From Flagellimonas aquimarina (lineage in GTDB: Bacteria; Bacteroidota; Bacteroidia; Flavobacteriales; Flavobacteriaceae): DNA of 40,136 nucleotides. This document shows positions 16,115 through 24,911 of the stretch, one piece after another. Positions within the stretch are counted from its first letter, which is position 1. Each line of letters begins with the position of its first letter. The stretch is from contig NZ_QGEG01000007.1 of the NCBI RefSeq assembly GCF_003149745.1, positions 383 to 40,518 on the forward strand. The letters are read 5' to 3'. Position numbers and translations under genes: made by a program. The notes beneath the pieces were generated by a model. That model was not told where the DNA came from. It was given only the letters and a program-made list of their open reading frames with translations, and searched no databases.

Positions 16115-17389
16115 ATGAGATTGGAAAAACTTCACGCGCTCTTTCTGGAGCACCCAATTATTTGCACGGATACAAGAAAAATAGTTGAGAATTGCCTGTT
16201 CTTTGCCTTAAAAGGCCCAAACTTTAATGGTAATAATTTTGCAAAAGACGCACTTGAAAAAGGGGCTGCCTACGCTATTATTGATGAAAAGCAAGAAGAA
16301 GCCGCAGATAATTGTTTGTTAGTTGAAGATGTGTTGGAAACGCTACAGAAACTATCAATATTTCATAGAAACTACAGCTCGGCAAAAATTATCTCTCTTA
16401 CTGGAAGCAATGGCAAAACAACAACAAAGGAACTTATTAATGAAGTGCTTTCCAAAAAATACAACACCATTGCCACAAAAGGAAATCTCAACAACCACAT
16501 TGGGGTACCTCTCACCCTTTTGTCCATTAAGAACGATACAGAAATAGCCATTGTTGAAATGGGAGCCAACCATAAAAAGGAAATAGCGTTTTTAAGCAAT
16601 ATTGCCCAACCGGACTTTGGTTACATAACTAATTTTGGAAAAGCCCACTTAGAGGGTTTTGGAGGCGTAGAAGGTGTAATCAAAGGAAAGAGCGAACTTT
16701 ATGATTATCTCATTTCTAATGAAAAGTATGTTTTTTTAAATGCTGATGACGATATACAGCGTGATAAACTGGGGCATTATGTTAAAAAGTTTGGGTTCAG
16801 TAAGGAACGTCCAGATTACTACAATATTACATTTATTGAGGCAAATCCATTTGTTGTTATTGAAGTAGAAGATGAAAGGATAGAAACACAGCTTATTGGC
16901 AAATATAACTTCTCCAATTGCTGTGCAGCCATTTTAATGGGGAAGTATTTCAATGTTGCAATGGATGACATTAAAAGTGCAATTGGATCCTATCAACCAC
17001 AAAACAACCGTTCTCAGATTATAGATAAAAACGGATTCAACATCATTCTTGACGCCTACAATGCAAATCCTTCAAGTATGACCGTAGCCCTGGAAAATCT
17101 ACAGTTGATGGACGCGCAAGAAAAGACCCTTATTCTTGGGGATATGTTTGAGCTTGGATCAGATGCAGAAAAAGAACACCAAACAATTGCAGATTTGGCT
17201 AAAAACCTAGGTTTTACCAATGTATTGCTTATTGGTGAGAACTTCTGCAGGGCAAACACTTCTTTCAAAAAATTTAAAAGCTTTGATGACTTAAAAGAAA
17301 TGCTGATTAAAAATCCTATTAAAAAATGCACTTTGCTCATCAAAGGATCAAGAGGAATGGCTCTTGAACGAGTTCTGGATTTTTTGTAA
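16115..17389 (+). CDS. murF: UDP-N-acetylmuramoyl-tripeptide--D-alanyl-D-alanine ligase
   Basis: MurF adds D-Ala-D-Ala to the UDP-MurNAc-tripeptide, the last cytoplasmic step of peptidoglycan precursor synthesis. The 424-residue protein has an N-terminal UDP-binding domain with DTRKI (~19-23), the ATP-binding loop TGSNGKTTTKE (96-106), NLNNHIGVPLTLL, EMGANHKKEI and ITNFGKAHLEGFGG with the carbamylated-Lys region KGKSELYDYL. The C-terminal domain shows DAYNANPSSM. Because the gldJ terminator ends 12 bp upstream, murF must use a very close promoter or read-through; TATCTTCG at about 16104-16111 resembles a -7 box. Confidence 0.95.
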   Translation: MRLEKLHALFLEHPIICTDTRKIVENCLFFALKGPNFNGNNFAKDALEKGAAYAIIDEKQEEAADNCLLVEDVLETLQKLSIFHRNYSSAKIISLTGSNGKTTTKELINEVLSKKYNTIATKGNLNNHIGVPLTLLSIKNDTEIAIVEMGANHKKEIAFLSNIAQPDFGYITNFGKAHLEGFGGVEGVIKGKSELYDYLISNEKYVFLNADDDIQRDKLGHYVKKFGFSKERPDYYNITFIEANPFVVIEVEDERIETQLIGKYNFSNCCAAILMGKYFNVAMDDIKSAIGSYQPQNNRSQIIDKNGFNIILDAYNANPSSMTVALENLQLMDAQEKTLILGDMFELGSDAEKEHQTIADLAKNLGFTNVLLIGENFCRANTSFKKFKSFDDLKEMLIKNPIKKCTLLIKGSRGMALERVLDFL

Positions 17390-17498
17390 GCAAGTCATAA
17401 ATAAATCATAATTCTAATAATATCAGGCACTTATTTCAATGCCTTCTGAAATGTCCTTTCATTTTGTGCGACATAATAGTTGACAAACCAAAAGGATC

Positions 17499-17870
17499 AT
17501 GGAAAAAAATACAATAGTTTTTGATGGAGAATGCAATCTATGCAATGGCGTGGTAGGATGGTTGTTAAAGTTTGCCCCTAAAGATATCTTTGAATTTGTA
17601 CCTTTTCAATCCCCGCAAGGGCAAAAACTTTTAAAGCAATATGGGTTTTCAACAAATCAATTGGAAACCGTAATTCTTTTTGATGATCATGGAAAGTACA
17701 CACACTCTGATGGGTTTTTAAAAATTATTTCTAAAATACCCAAATGGCGATTAGTCTCCGCTTTGTTGGCATTTATTCCTAGAATTATAAGAGACACCAT
17801 TTACAATCTTGCTTCCAAAAACAGAGTAAAATGGTTTGGAAAATCTCAGGCCTGTACGGTAAGCTTCTAA
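17499..17870 (+). CDS. DCC-family thiol-disulfide oxidoreductase-like protein (DUF393)
   Basis: This 123-residue protein carries the family signature FDGECNLCNGVVGW with the DxxCxxC pair (C12, C15), then VPFQSPQGQ and FDDHGKYTHSDGFLKI, all standard for the DCC/DUF393 family. The proteins resemble thioredoxin-like oxidoreductases, but a defined substrate is not established. It lies 109 bp after murF on the same strand and its stop is only 6 bp from the 3' end of an oppositely oriented tRNA gene. Confidence 0.9.
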   Translation: MEKNTIVFDGECNLCNGVVGWLLKFAPKDIFEFVPFQSPQGQKLLKQYGFSTNQLETVILFDDHGKYTHSDGFLKIISKIPKWRLVSALLAFIPRIIRDTIYNLASKNRVKWFGKSQACTVSF

Positions 17871-17876
17871 AAAAAG

Positions 17877-17951
17877 TGGGATATACTGGATTCGAACCAG
17901 TGACCTCTGCCCTGTCAAGGCAGCGCTCTAAACCAACTGAGCTAATATCCC
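17877..17951 (-). tRNA. tRNA-Val (anticodon GAC)
   Basis: On the minus strand the sequence folds as a full cloverleaf. The acceptor GGGATAT (17945-17951) pairs with ATATCCC (17878-17884), the D arm contains AGCTCAGTTGG, the anticodon stem is CTGCC/GGCAG with loop TTGACAG (anticodon GAC, reads GUC), and the T arm is ACTGG TTCGAAC CCAGT-like. The discriminator is A and CCA is not encoded. A T7 tract follows immediately and may help termination. Confidence 0.95.
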
Positions 17952-17984
17952 CTTTAAGAAAAGATGTGCAATATCGTAAAATTG

Positions 17985-18395
17985 TCACCAATCTCCATAC
18001 TCAGCAGAATTCTTTTGCGTTTCATGCAAGGTAATGTGGAGTAACTGATCCTTTTCCAGTTCTGGTTTCAAAATATCATAAATGACCTTCACAAAATATT
18101 CCGTGGTAGGCAACAGTTCCTTAAATTCCGGACAATCCTCATTTAGGTTCTTATGGTCAAACCTGTCTTCTATCTCTTCTTTAATCAGGTTTCCCAAAAC
18201 TGCTAAGTCCATTACAAAACCAGTATCAGGATTTACCTTTCCCCTAATTCTTACCTCCAAATCAAAATTATGCCCATGAAAATTATGGCTATTGCATTTA
18301 CCAAAAACCTCAACATTTTTTTCATTGCTCCATTTAGGGTTATGCAGCCTATGAGCTGCATTAAAATGTGCTTTTCTACAAATTGTGGCAATCAT
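17985..18395 (-). CDS. queD: 6-pyruvoyl-tetrahydropterin / 6-carboxytetrahydropterin synthase (QueD-like)
   Basis: From the ATG at 18395 this is 136 residues; an upstream TTG at 18407 adds only MLCR and is rejected. The zinc ligands are H15 (AHFNAAHRL), H40 and H42 (NFHGHNF), and C34 in GKCNSHN is the expected catalytic Cys. DHKNLNED and the C-terminal HETQKNSAEY with its Glu are also conserved. QueD converts dihydroneopterin triphosphate to 6-carboxytetrahydropterin in queuosine synthesis. The CNSHNFHGH spacing is also close to true pterin synthases, so the pathway assignment is less certain than the fold. Confidence 0.88.
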   Translation of the reverse strand: MIATICRKAHFNAAHRLHNPKWSNEKNVEVFGKCNSHNFHGHNFDLEVRIRGKVNPDTGFVMDLAVLGNLIKEEIEDRFDHKNLNEDCPEFKELLPTTEYFVKVIYDILKPELEKDQLLHITLHETQKNSAEYGDW

Positions 18396-18448
18396 TCTAC
18401 AAAGCAAATAAAAAGATATGACCCATCACAATTTTACCTATAATAAAA

Positions 18449-18474
18449 AAAGGGTCGTTCAAGAACGACCCTTT
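18449..18474 (-). terminator. Intrinsic terminator of the SusC/SusD operon
   Basis: The repeat AGGGTCGTTC/GAACGACCCT lies about 27 bp beyond the stop of the last operon gene and is followed on the minus strand by a T7 run. Confidence 0.88.
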
Positions 18475-18498
18475 CCATATTAATTAATACAGTTTAAA

Positions 18499-19380
18499 CT
18501 ATAGATTATTTAAGCAATAATCAATGAGTTCTGCTTCAGCTGTTATAGTCCCATTAACTCCATCAACATCTACCACGGTATTTCCATTGGCCGAAATAAC
18601 CTGTCCTGTTACCTCACCATCAAAATCACCTGATATAAAAACGATAGAAATTATCTGAGCACCGCCAGAAACCGTAAAAACCTCAGAGCCAGCACCACCA
18701 TTGGCTAACGTATAATCAGTTGCCGTGCCATCTATCGTCACTCTAAAAGCAGCATTGTTCCAACCGTCTCCAAAGGTATCCTGAAAATTTATGGTCCAAT
18801 CACCTGCTGTAGGAACTGTTGGTGGACAAACTACTGGAGAAGTATACGCAAATGGAGAACTAAAAAATGACCCATTAGCTACTGTACCCGCAGCATTGTT
18901 AGTAAATATGCGACCGTCTGTAAGGACAGCCTCTAGTCTAAAATTAAAAGTATCTCCTCCATCAATGTCATCAAAATCTATACCCGTAGCGGCAATTGCT
19001 TCCGCATACGTCACACTCACGTCTCCTCTTGGGAATCCAAATGGTCCCTCGGTAAAGCTAGAAGCCGATACGGATGGCAGAGCCGCTTCATCCGTACTTA
19101 AATCCGGGTCACCATCTTCTATGGTATTATCAACGAACGTAACAAACACCCTTATTTCTGAAAGTAAGGCACCACCCTCAGAGTCTTGAGCCTCTAAAGT
19201 CCTTCCCCATACTGAACTTGTGTCCGAAATATTAAAATTATCCCCTAAAGTGGTTACCGTCCTCAATACTAAACCACGTGCAACGGTTGCTTGTACGTCA
19301 TCCACTATTTTTTCCTCCGAACAGGAAACAGCTGTCATAAACCCTATAGCGAATAATATGTATGTTCTTATTTTTTTCAT
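18499..19380 (-). CDS. Lipoprotein of unknown function downstream of susD
   Basis: From the ATG at 19380 this is a 293-residue protein beginning MKKIRTYILFAIGFMTAVSC, a lipoprotein signal with Cys20. An ATG at 19401 adds seven residues and is also possible. The rest is rich in Asp, Thr, Gly and Ala with beta-sandwich character and is probably exposed at the cell surface. A motif DTFGDGWNNAAFRV at about residue 203 resembles a Gly-Asp-Gly-Trp-Asn motif found in many secreted Bacteroidota proteins; this is recollection. I recognise no enzyme signature. It is third in the operon after susC and susD, so a substrate-binding role like SusE/SusF is plausible inference. Confidence 0.75.
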   Translation of the reverse strand: MKKIRTYILFAIGFMTAVSCSEEKIVDDVQATVARGLVLRTVTTLGDNFNISDTSSVWGRTLEAQDSEGGALLSEIRVFVTFVDNTIEDGDPDLSTDEAALPSVSASSFTEGPFGFPRGDVSVTYAEAIAATGIDFDDIDGGDTFNFRLEAVLTDGRIFTNNAAGTVANGSFFSSPFAYTSPVVCPPTVPTAGDWTINFQDTFGDGWNNAAFRVTIDGTATDYTLANGGAGSEVFTVSGGAQIISIVFISGDFDGEVTGQVISANGNTVVDVDGVNGTITAEAELIDYCLNNL

Positions 19381-19409
19381 AATATTATTTTTATCAGTCA
19401 TTGCTTTAA

Positions 19410-21143
19410 TTAGTTTGATCTAGGGAATGAAGGTCCCGCTGGATTATTATCCCAAAATACCTGTACCGCAAGATTTGCTTTTTGTGTAATGTTGGAATTA
19501 GAAGTCACTGCCTGGTTAGGATAGAACATAGATCTTGGGAAACTTCCCGGATCTAGTTCCCTATTAGGCTGTAAACTATTTGGAAATCCTGTTCTTCTAT
19601 AGAAGTTATATGTTTCTATACCGTTTCCATAATGAGCAACAAAGTAACTTTCTGCCAAGATATTCCATTGGTCATCTCCAGAAGCTGCTCCAAAGTCTGA
19701 AACCACTCCATTAATAAAGTCGGTTACATCTGTAGCTAAGGGTTCAAAAGAAAGATCAGCATTAGGATCTACGGATACAAAACTTCTTGCTTTAGCCATC
19801 TGTTTTGTTATTCCCGCTTCCAAGAAACCTTGGGCCAATGCGGCATTGCCTTCAGCCAACGCTATTTCCGCTCTCCAAAAATCAACCATAAAAGCATTCA
19901 AGATTGGTGTTATACCAGCACCGCCGCCGCCATTTGATAATGGATCGGTAGGCTGCGCCACAGGACTAAAGCTGTCGTCGTCAAAACGACCGCCTGCAGG
20001 ATACACCCCCCAAGTTGTTCTTAAGGGACCATCTGGCGGAGCACCTTCATCATCTCCGTGATCTCTACCCCAGTACCCATTTGGCAGATTGCAAAATGTA
20101 AAGCCTCCGGCTGTGTAATGTCCCGGTGGGGTCTGCAACGAGCATCTTAACGTCTGCTCATCCGCCGGAATTTCCTGACCAGGAACTTCATTGGTCTGTC
20201 TATAAAAATAGTACCTAATCCTAGGATCATTGGATGTTTGCATTTTGTTTATCAACCAGTTTGAAGCATAATCCCCAGGACCATTGGAAACGTAGTTAAG
20301 CCCATATCTTGGATGCCTATTATCTGGCTGCGCAGCGCTTGTACCTGGCCAAACAAAATCAAAATCGTCAGCAGTATCCGTAATATAATCTCCAGAATTG
20401 ACTATTGCATTAAAGGCATCTATAGCACCTGGGTCCACTAACCTTGTCTGTAGGTAAAGCTTCAGTTTTAACGTATTGGCTGCCTTAACCCACTTTGTAT
20501 AGTCATTGCCATAAAAAAGCTCCGTTGGCGGTGTGGCAGACGCCGTATTGGTAAAATTGATTATTGCCTGATCCAAAAGTGCAAGTGCTGCCTCATAGAC
20601 GGATGCACCGCTATCTAAAGTTGCATTAACGATTTCTGGAGCTTGGACTGCTTCTGTATATGGAATATCCCCAAAAAAGTCTACCAAAGAAGATATTGTA
20701 TATGCTTCAATAAACTGCGTTATACCTAAATGGCGTGTTTGCCCAGCTTCTTCCGCCAAGGGGGTCATCAATCTAATATCGAAAAGGATTCCTCTGTAAG
20801 CATTATCCCATTCATCATCAACATCGCTATCTTGATAGGTACTTTCATAATCCCTACTGGACATTTGCATTATTCTGGTCAATTCCATTCCCAAAGGTGA
20901 AAGTCCATCTCCGAATTGAAAACCACCGGTTACAAAATTGTCGTTTGGATCACCTGAAACGTCACCGTCCAATTGTCTAGCAAAATCTTCTTGAATAGAA
21001 GTAATAAAGAAATCTGGAGCTGCTAAATCTGGTGTTAGAAAGTTTGGATCGTTTGTTATATCCAATTCAGTGACTTCACAAGAGGTCATCATCAAGAGTC
21101 CAGTAAAAAGACTCATTGCTATATGTTTGCTTCTTATTTTCAT
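19410..21143 (-). CDS. SusD/RagB-family nutrient-binding outer-membrane lipoprotein (SusD-like_2 type)
   Basis: Starting at 21143 this is about 577 residues: MKIRSKHIAM, then lipobox LMMTSC. An alternative ATG at 21164 is one base after the susC stop and adds seven residues. The N-terminal LDITNDPNFL and the helical repeats (WDNAYRGILFDIRLM, FIEAYTISSLVDFFGDIPYTEA) fit the SusD TPR-like fold. NTLKLKLYLQTRLVD and GIETYNFYRRTGFP are typical of the SusD-like_2 group. These lipoproteins form the lid on the SusC channel and capture the substrate. The ligand cannot be told from sequence. Confidence 0.9.
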   Translation of the reverse strand: MKIRSKHIAMSLFTGLLMMTSCEVTELDITNDPNFLTPDLAAPDFFITSIQEDFARQLDGDVSGDPNDNFVTGGFQFGDGLSPLGMELTRIMQMSSRDYESTYQDSDVDDEWDNAYRGILFDIRLMTPLAEEAGQTRHLGITQFIEAYTISSLVDFFGDIPYTEAVQAPEIVNATLDSGASVYEAALALLDQAIINFTNTASATPPTELFYGNDYTKWVKAANTLKLKLYLQTRLVDPGAIDAFNAIVNSGDYITDTADDFDFVWPGTSAAQPDNRHPRYGLNYVSNGPGDYASNWLINKMQTSNDPRIRYYFYRQTNEVPGQEIPADEQTLRCSLQTPPGHYTAGGFTFCNLPNGYWGRDHGDDEGAPPDGPLRTTWGVYPAGGRFDDDSFSPVAQPTDPLSNGGGGAGITPILNAFMVDFWRAEIALAEGNAALAQGFLEAGITKQMAKARSFVSVDPNADLSFEPLATDVTDFINGVVSDFGAASGDDQWNILAESYFVAHYGNGIETYNFYRRTGFPNSLQPNRELDPGSFPRSMFYPNQAVTSNSNITQKANLAVQVFWDNNPAGPSFPRSN

Positions 21144-21165
21144 TTTTCTATCTTTTTTTATCATC

Positions 21166-24100
21166 TTAGAATGTTGCTTTTACACTGAATCCATATCTTC
21201 TTGAACTTGGTCCATTAAGGAAATCGAAACCAAATCCGTTACCCACTCCTGTACCAGAAGTATTAGGATCAAAATTGGCGCCGTCTGGAGTATTAATTGC
21301 ATCATACCAAAGATTGAATCCAGAAACAGTAAAGGAAAGTGCACCAAACGGAGTGTCTTTTAAAAACTTCTTAGGCAAAGAGTATCCTAGCGTAACTTCC
21401 TGTAAACGAAGTACGGTGGCATCAAATACCTGTAGTTCGGAAATATTTCCTAAAATGTTATTGAAAAAATAATCTGAGTTATTTATCTGTACATCATTCA
21501 CACTACCATCACTTTGAACGCCTGGCAATACAAATGTATTTTCACGATCAAGTGTTTCTACAATAAGACCTCTACCCAGTAGGGTGGAAATTGTACTGGA
21601 CCAAATATCTCCTCCTTGGGTCCAATTGAACTGGAATCCAAGACTAAAGTTTTTGTATGAAAAAGTGTTGTTGATGTTCGCTACAAAATCTGGATTAGGA
21701 TCGCCAATTACACCATCTTGTGGATCTTGTACAAAATCTCCAATACTATTCACAACAAATTGTCCATTTGCGTCCCTTAGAATTCTACTACCATAAATAA
21801 TCCCTAATGGTTCTCCTTCTATGGCTGCGTTCCCAAGGTTACCAAAACCAGAGTATACAATTAAATCAGTTTCTTGTCCCAAATCAGTAACCTCAGACTC
21901 GTTGGCAGTAAAGTTGATATTAGTGTTCCAGTTAAAACCACCTTCTTCTTGACTTCTAAAAAAGTTAAGTCCAAGGTCTATTTCTACCCCCTCTCCTTTG
22001 ATCTCACCTACATTAGTATTGGTTCTAAAGAAACCAGAGGACGGATCCAGCGGCTGCTGAACTATCAAATCCGTAGTAGTTCGTTCATATAACGAAGCAT
22101 CTAACGTAATCCTACCATCCCACCATCTTGTTTCAACACCAATTTCTATTTCGGAAACCTGCTCAGGCTTCAAATCCGGATTTCCAAGTGTTAACGGGCT
22201 TGTATTGGTTACAACATTTGTCCCTGTTGGATCTTGAAAATCCTGAGTATCTAATACCAATCGATTGGAAACAGGGAAATTATCAGAATTCGCATCTGGG
22301 AATCCAGCTGAAGTACCATATCCTGCCCTTATTTTTAAGTAGTTGAGTACATTTTCACTTTTGAGACCATCAAAAGCTTTTGTTGGCACAAAAGAAATAC
22401 TTGCACTAGGATAAAAAAGTGATCTGTTAGCAGTTGAAAGGTTGGAGACCCAATCGTTTCTTCCAGCTAGGGTTAAATACAAATAGTTATCATAGTCAAA
22501 TTCCAACTGTCCATAGAACCCAACTAGGTTACGTTCTGAGGTTTGTTGAATCTCATTTTGATTTAAGAAATTGAAATGTCTTAGTACATTAAACACTTGC
22601 TGTGCATCACTGGCAACTCCTTGTTGGTCAAAAATCTCTCTTCTACCATTAACACCAATATTAAAAGTGGTCCCTACTTTTTCGGTTAAATCATAATCCC
22701 CATTGATTGCTGCATTATGATCCCAGATAGTGTTGGTATTGTTCCATGTTTCATAAATACCACTAGCAAGTCTAGGTTGTGGAACATTCCCGTTGATTCC
22801 TCCTTTATTTTGAAAATTCACGTTGTTCTCACTATAAACGTCTATACCAACCCTATAGATAAAGTTTAAATTATCATTAAACTGATATTGTAAGCCCATA
22901 TTACCAAAAACCCTATTGGTTTCTTGTCTTGTTCCTGCATTATTTGCGGTCCATAATGGGTGTTGGATATCATTACCGTTTCTGTAATAAATACTACTTC
23001 CATCAATGGGGCTTTGAAAAGGAAGCCCAACTACATCAATACTTCTAGGTGTAAAGAACAAATCTCCAAATACTGAAGAACCAGAACCTGTGGCCCCATT
23101 ACCTTGACTCAAGGCCACTGGAGGCGATATAAACTTTGTTCTTGCAAAATTCAATGCTCCTGATATTGTGAACTTGTTACTAAGAACAGCACGACCACCT
23201 ATACCAAAATTGTTTCTATTTAAGCTGTTTCCAGGTGTAAAACCAATATCTTTTAAATGGCCATAATTGGCATTGTAGGATATTTTACCATCGTCAGAGC
23301 TACCACTTGCATTTATAGATAGATTGGTAACTGTTCCAGTTTTAAAGAAGTCTCCAAAACTATCATAAGGTCTCCATTCATATCTTGCGTTAGCAAATTC
23401 TGGGAAAGCTTGTTGTCCCGCAGCAGAAATTGAATATGGGTGTGGAAGTGTTCCATTGGCATCAAAAGCTGCACTGTTTCCCCAACCAGAGATTCCCTCT
23501 CTGTCAAAACTAGGTCCCCAGTTACTGAAGAACCATCCAAAGGACTGGTCAAAACCATTACCAAATTGATTTTGATATTCTGGGGTTGAAGCAATCTCAT
23601 TAAAAAACAAAGAACTGTTTACAGTAATCTCTGTCTTCTTTGCGCCCTGACCTCCAGCACCTGCTTTTGTTGTTATTAGGATAACACCGTTTCTACCTAA
23701 AGACCCATAAAGTGTAGACGCCGCCAAACCTTTTAACACATTTACACTTTCTATACTGTTAGGGTCCAAGTCCAAAAACCTACTGGATCCGTTATTCCCG
23801 TTAATAAAATCCTGTCTAGACCCTTGTCTACCCGAGGAATTAGTATCTCCATTAAAAGGAACCCCATCAACAATAAATAAAGGTTGATTACTTTGACTAA
23901 AAGAATTATAACCTCTAATAATGATGTTTGTTCCAGATCCAGAAAGTCCACTTTGCTGAGTGATATTAACCCCAGATGCTTTACCGATCAGGACTCTTCC
24001 CAAATCTCCTTCGGCCTTATCTTCTAATTGTTCAGAAGAAACTTCGGCAACTGCGTATCCCAAAGCTTGCTTTTCCCTTTTAATACCCAATGCTGTTACC

Positions 24101-24417
24101 ACAACCTCTTCCAAGGCTTGCGCATCTTCCTCCATTTGAATATCTATAACACTTTGCGCACCAATGAGTCTTCTTGCAGGTCTTTGGCCAAGATAAGTAT
24201 ACACCAATGTCTGACCAACACTTGCACTTATGGCATAGTTACCATCAAAATCAGATTGGGTTCCATTAGTAGTACCATCGACTACAATATTGACCCCAGG
24301 CAGGGGTATCCCTGTTTGATCAATGATTGTACCGGTAATCGTTTTTTCTTGAGATCGAGCAAATGCTACACAAAATAACATGAACACGAGCGTCCCAAAT
24401 AGCTTCTTTACTTTCAT
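21166..24417 (-). CDS. SusC/RagA-family TonB-linked outer-membrane transporter
   Basis: This 1083-residue protein has a signal peptide (to about residue 22), a carboxypeptidase-regulatory-like beta domain (~24-105: TITGTIIDQTGIPLPGVNIV), the SusC signature ALGIKREKQALGYAV, a plug domain (RVLIGKASGVNITQ, IRGYNSF, PLFIVDGVPF, VNVLKGLAASTLYGSLGRNG) and a 22-strand barrel ending in SRRYGFSVKATF. The family imports large nutrients with energy from TonB/ExbB/ExbD. Paired with the SusD and a lipoprotein but with no glycoside hydrolase, lyase or peptidase beside it, so the substrate is unknown; proteins, peptides and glycans are all possible. Confidence 0.95.
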   Translation of the reverse strand: MKVKKLFGTLVFMLFCVAFARSQEKTITGTIIDQTGIPLPGVNIVVDGTTNGTQSDFDGNYAISASVGQTLVYTYLGQRPARRLIGAQSVIDIQMEEDAQALEEVVVTALGIKREKQALGYAVAEVSSEQLEDKAEGDLGRVLIGKASGVNITQQSGLSGSGTNIIIRGYNSFSQSNQPLFIVDGVPFNGDTNSSGRQGSRQDFINGNNGSSRFLDLDPNSIESVNVLKGLAASTLYGSLGRNGVILITTKAGAGGQGAKKTEITVNSSLFFNEIASTPEYQNQFGNGFDQSFGWFFSNWGPSFDREGISGWGNSAAFDANGTLPHPYSISAAGQQAFPEFANARYEWRPYDSFGDFFKTGTVTNLSINASGSSDDGKISYNANYGHLKDIGFTPGNSLNRNNFGIGGRAVLSNKFTISGALNFARTKFISPPVALSQGNGATGSGSSVFGDLFFTPRSIDVVGLPFQSPIDGSSIYYRNGNDIQHPLWTANNAGTRQETNRVFGNMGLQYQFNDNLNFIYRVGIDVYSENNVNFQNKGGINGNVPQPRLASGIYETWNNTNTIWDHNAAINGDYDLTEKVGTTFNIGVNGRREIFDQQGVASDAQQVFNVLRHFNFLNQNEIQQTSERNLVGFYGQLEFDYDNYLYLTLAGRNDWVSNLSTANRSLFYPSASISFVPTKAFDGLKSENVLNYLKIRAGYGTSAGFPDANSDNFPVSNRLVLDTQDFQDPTGTNVVTNTSPLTLGNPDLKPEQVSEIEIGVETRWWDGRITLDASLYERTTTDLIVQQPLDPSSGFFRTNTNVGEIKGEGVEIDLGLNFFRSQEEGGFNWNTNINFTANESEVTDLGQETDLIVYSGFGNLGNAAIEGEPLGIIYGSRILRDANGQFVVNSIGDFVQDPQDGVIGDPNPDFVANINNTFSYKNFSLGFQFNWTQGGDIWSSTISTLLGRGLIVETLDRENTFVLPGVQSDGSVNDVQINNSDYFFNNILGNISELQVFDATVLRLQEVTLGYSLPKKFLKDTPFGALSFTVSGFNLWYDAINTPDGANFDPNTSGTGVGNGFGFDFLNGPSSRRYGFSVKATF

Positions 24418-24497
24418 AGAATTAAAAGTTTTGTTAGTAATTAATGAGTTAGCGCAACTGAGAAAGGCAGGCGGGATAAGGTGTTTGATAGCTAATT

Positions 24498-24526
24498 CAA
24501 ATAATACTCCCTAGTACGAAAACAAA
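24498..24526 (-). promoter_or_regulatory. Possible susC promoter
   Basis: On the minus strand TTTG (24523-24526) is followed after 16 bases by TATTATTTG (24498-24506), which matches the Bacteroidota TTTG/TAnnTTTG pair with one extra base in the -7 box. The start would lie about 75 bp before the susC ATG. Confidence 0.3.
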
Positions 24527-24555
24527 ACTTATTGGAAAGTCTCTATTTTAAGGTA

Positions 24556-24577
24556 GTAAGGCCTCTCACCGCCTTAC
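24556..24577. repeat. Inverted repeat upstream of susC
   Basis: GTAAGGC (24556-24562) and GCCTTAC (24571-24577) flank an 8-base spacer; AAG/CTT extends the pairing outward across a short bulge. It lies just upstream of the putative -33 box and would suit an activator site, but it could also be an unrelated hairpin. Confidence 0.5.
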
Positions 24578-24911
24578 CTTTACAATTGCAACAACAAAAG
24601 AATTGCATCATTAAAAACTAGGAGTACTTCTAAAACGGGGCGAACAACAAAAAACTTCATCCCCAACGGGAAATACCTTTTTTAACATTTAGTTATCTAA
24701 GGGCAGTGACTTAAAAGGTTTGTTAATTTTTAACTTAAAAGAGCATTTGGCTTCATAACCCATAGGTTAAGACCGTAAAACATGCAGAGTAAACCCTACT
24801 AAAATGACCATTGGGTTATTGCATTTTTAAATGAAAGGAAAGCTTCGTTTGTCCGAAGAAAACCACGGAAAACAGAAATGGTAAAAAAACTAATGGAAAA
24901 CTGTAACTTGT

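Larger units (their letters stand above)
24418..24911. other. susC upstream region, 494 bp without a gene
   Basis: No coding frame is supported. The region holds a likely susC promoter near 24498-24526, an inverted repeat at 24556-24577 and AT-rich spacer up to the AraC-type gene. The length and the adjacent regulator suggest a regulated promoter. Confidence 0.6.

Noticed and set aside
17785..18034. Short frames across the tRNA-Val(GAC)
   Set aside because: They read through a complete tRNA cloverleaf.
18396..18407. TTG start adding MLCR to the QueD-like protein
   Set aside because: The internal ATG at 18395 gives the usual family N-terminus.
18791..19189. 132-codon plus-strand frame opposite the SusD-linked lipoprotein
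   Set aside because: Low-complexity shadow frame; the minus-strand gene has a lipoprotein signal and fits the operon.
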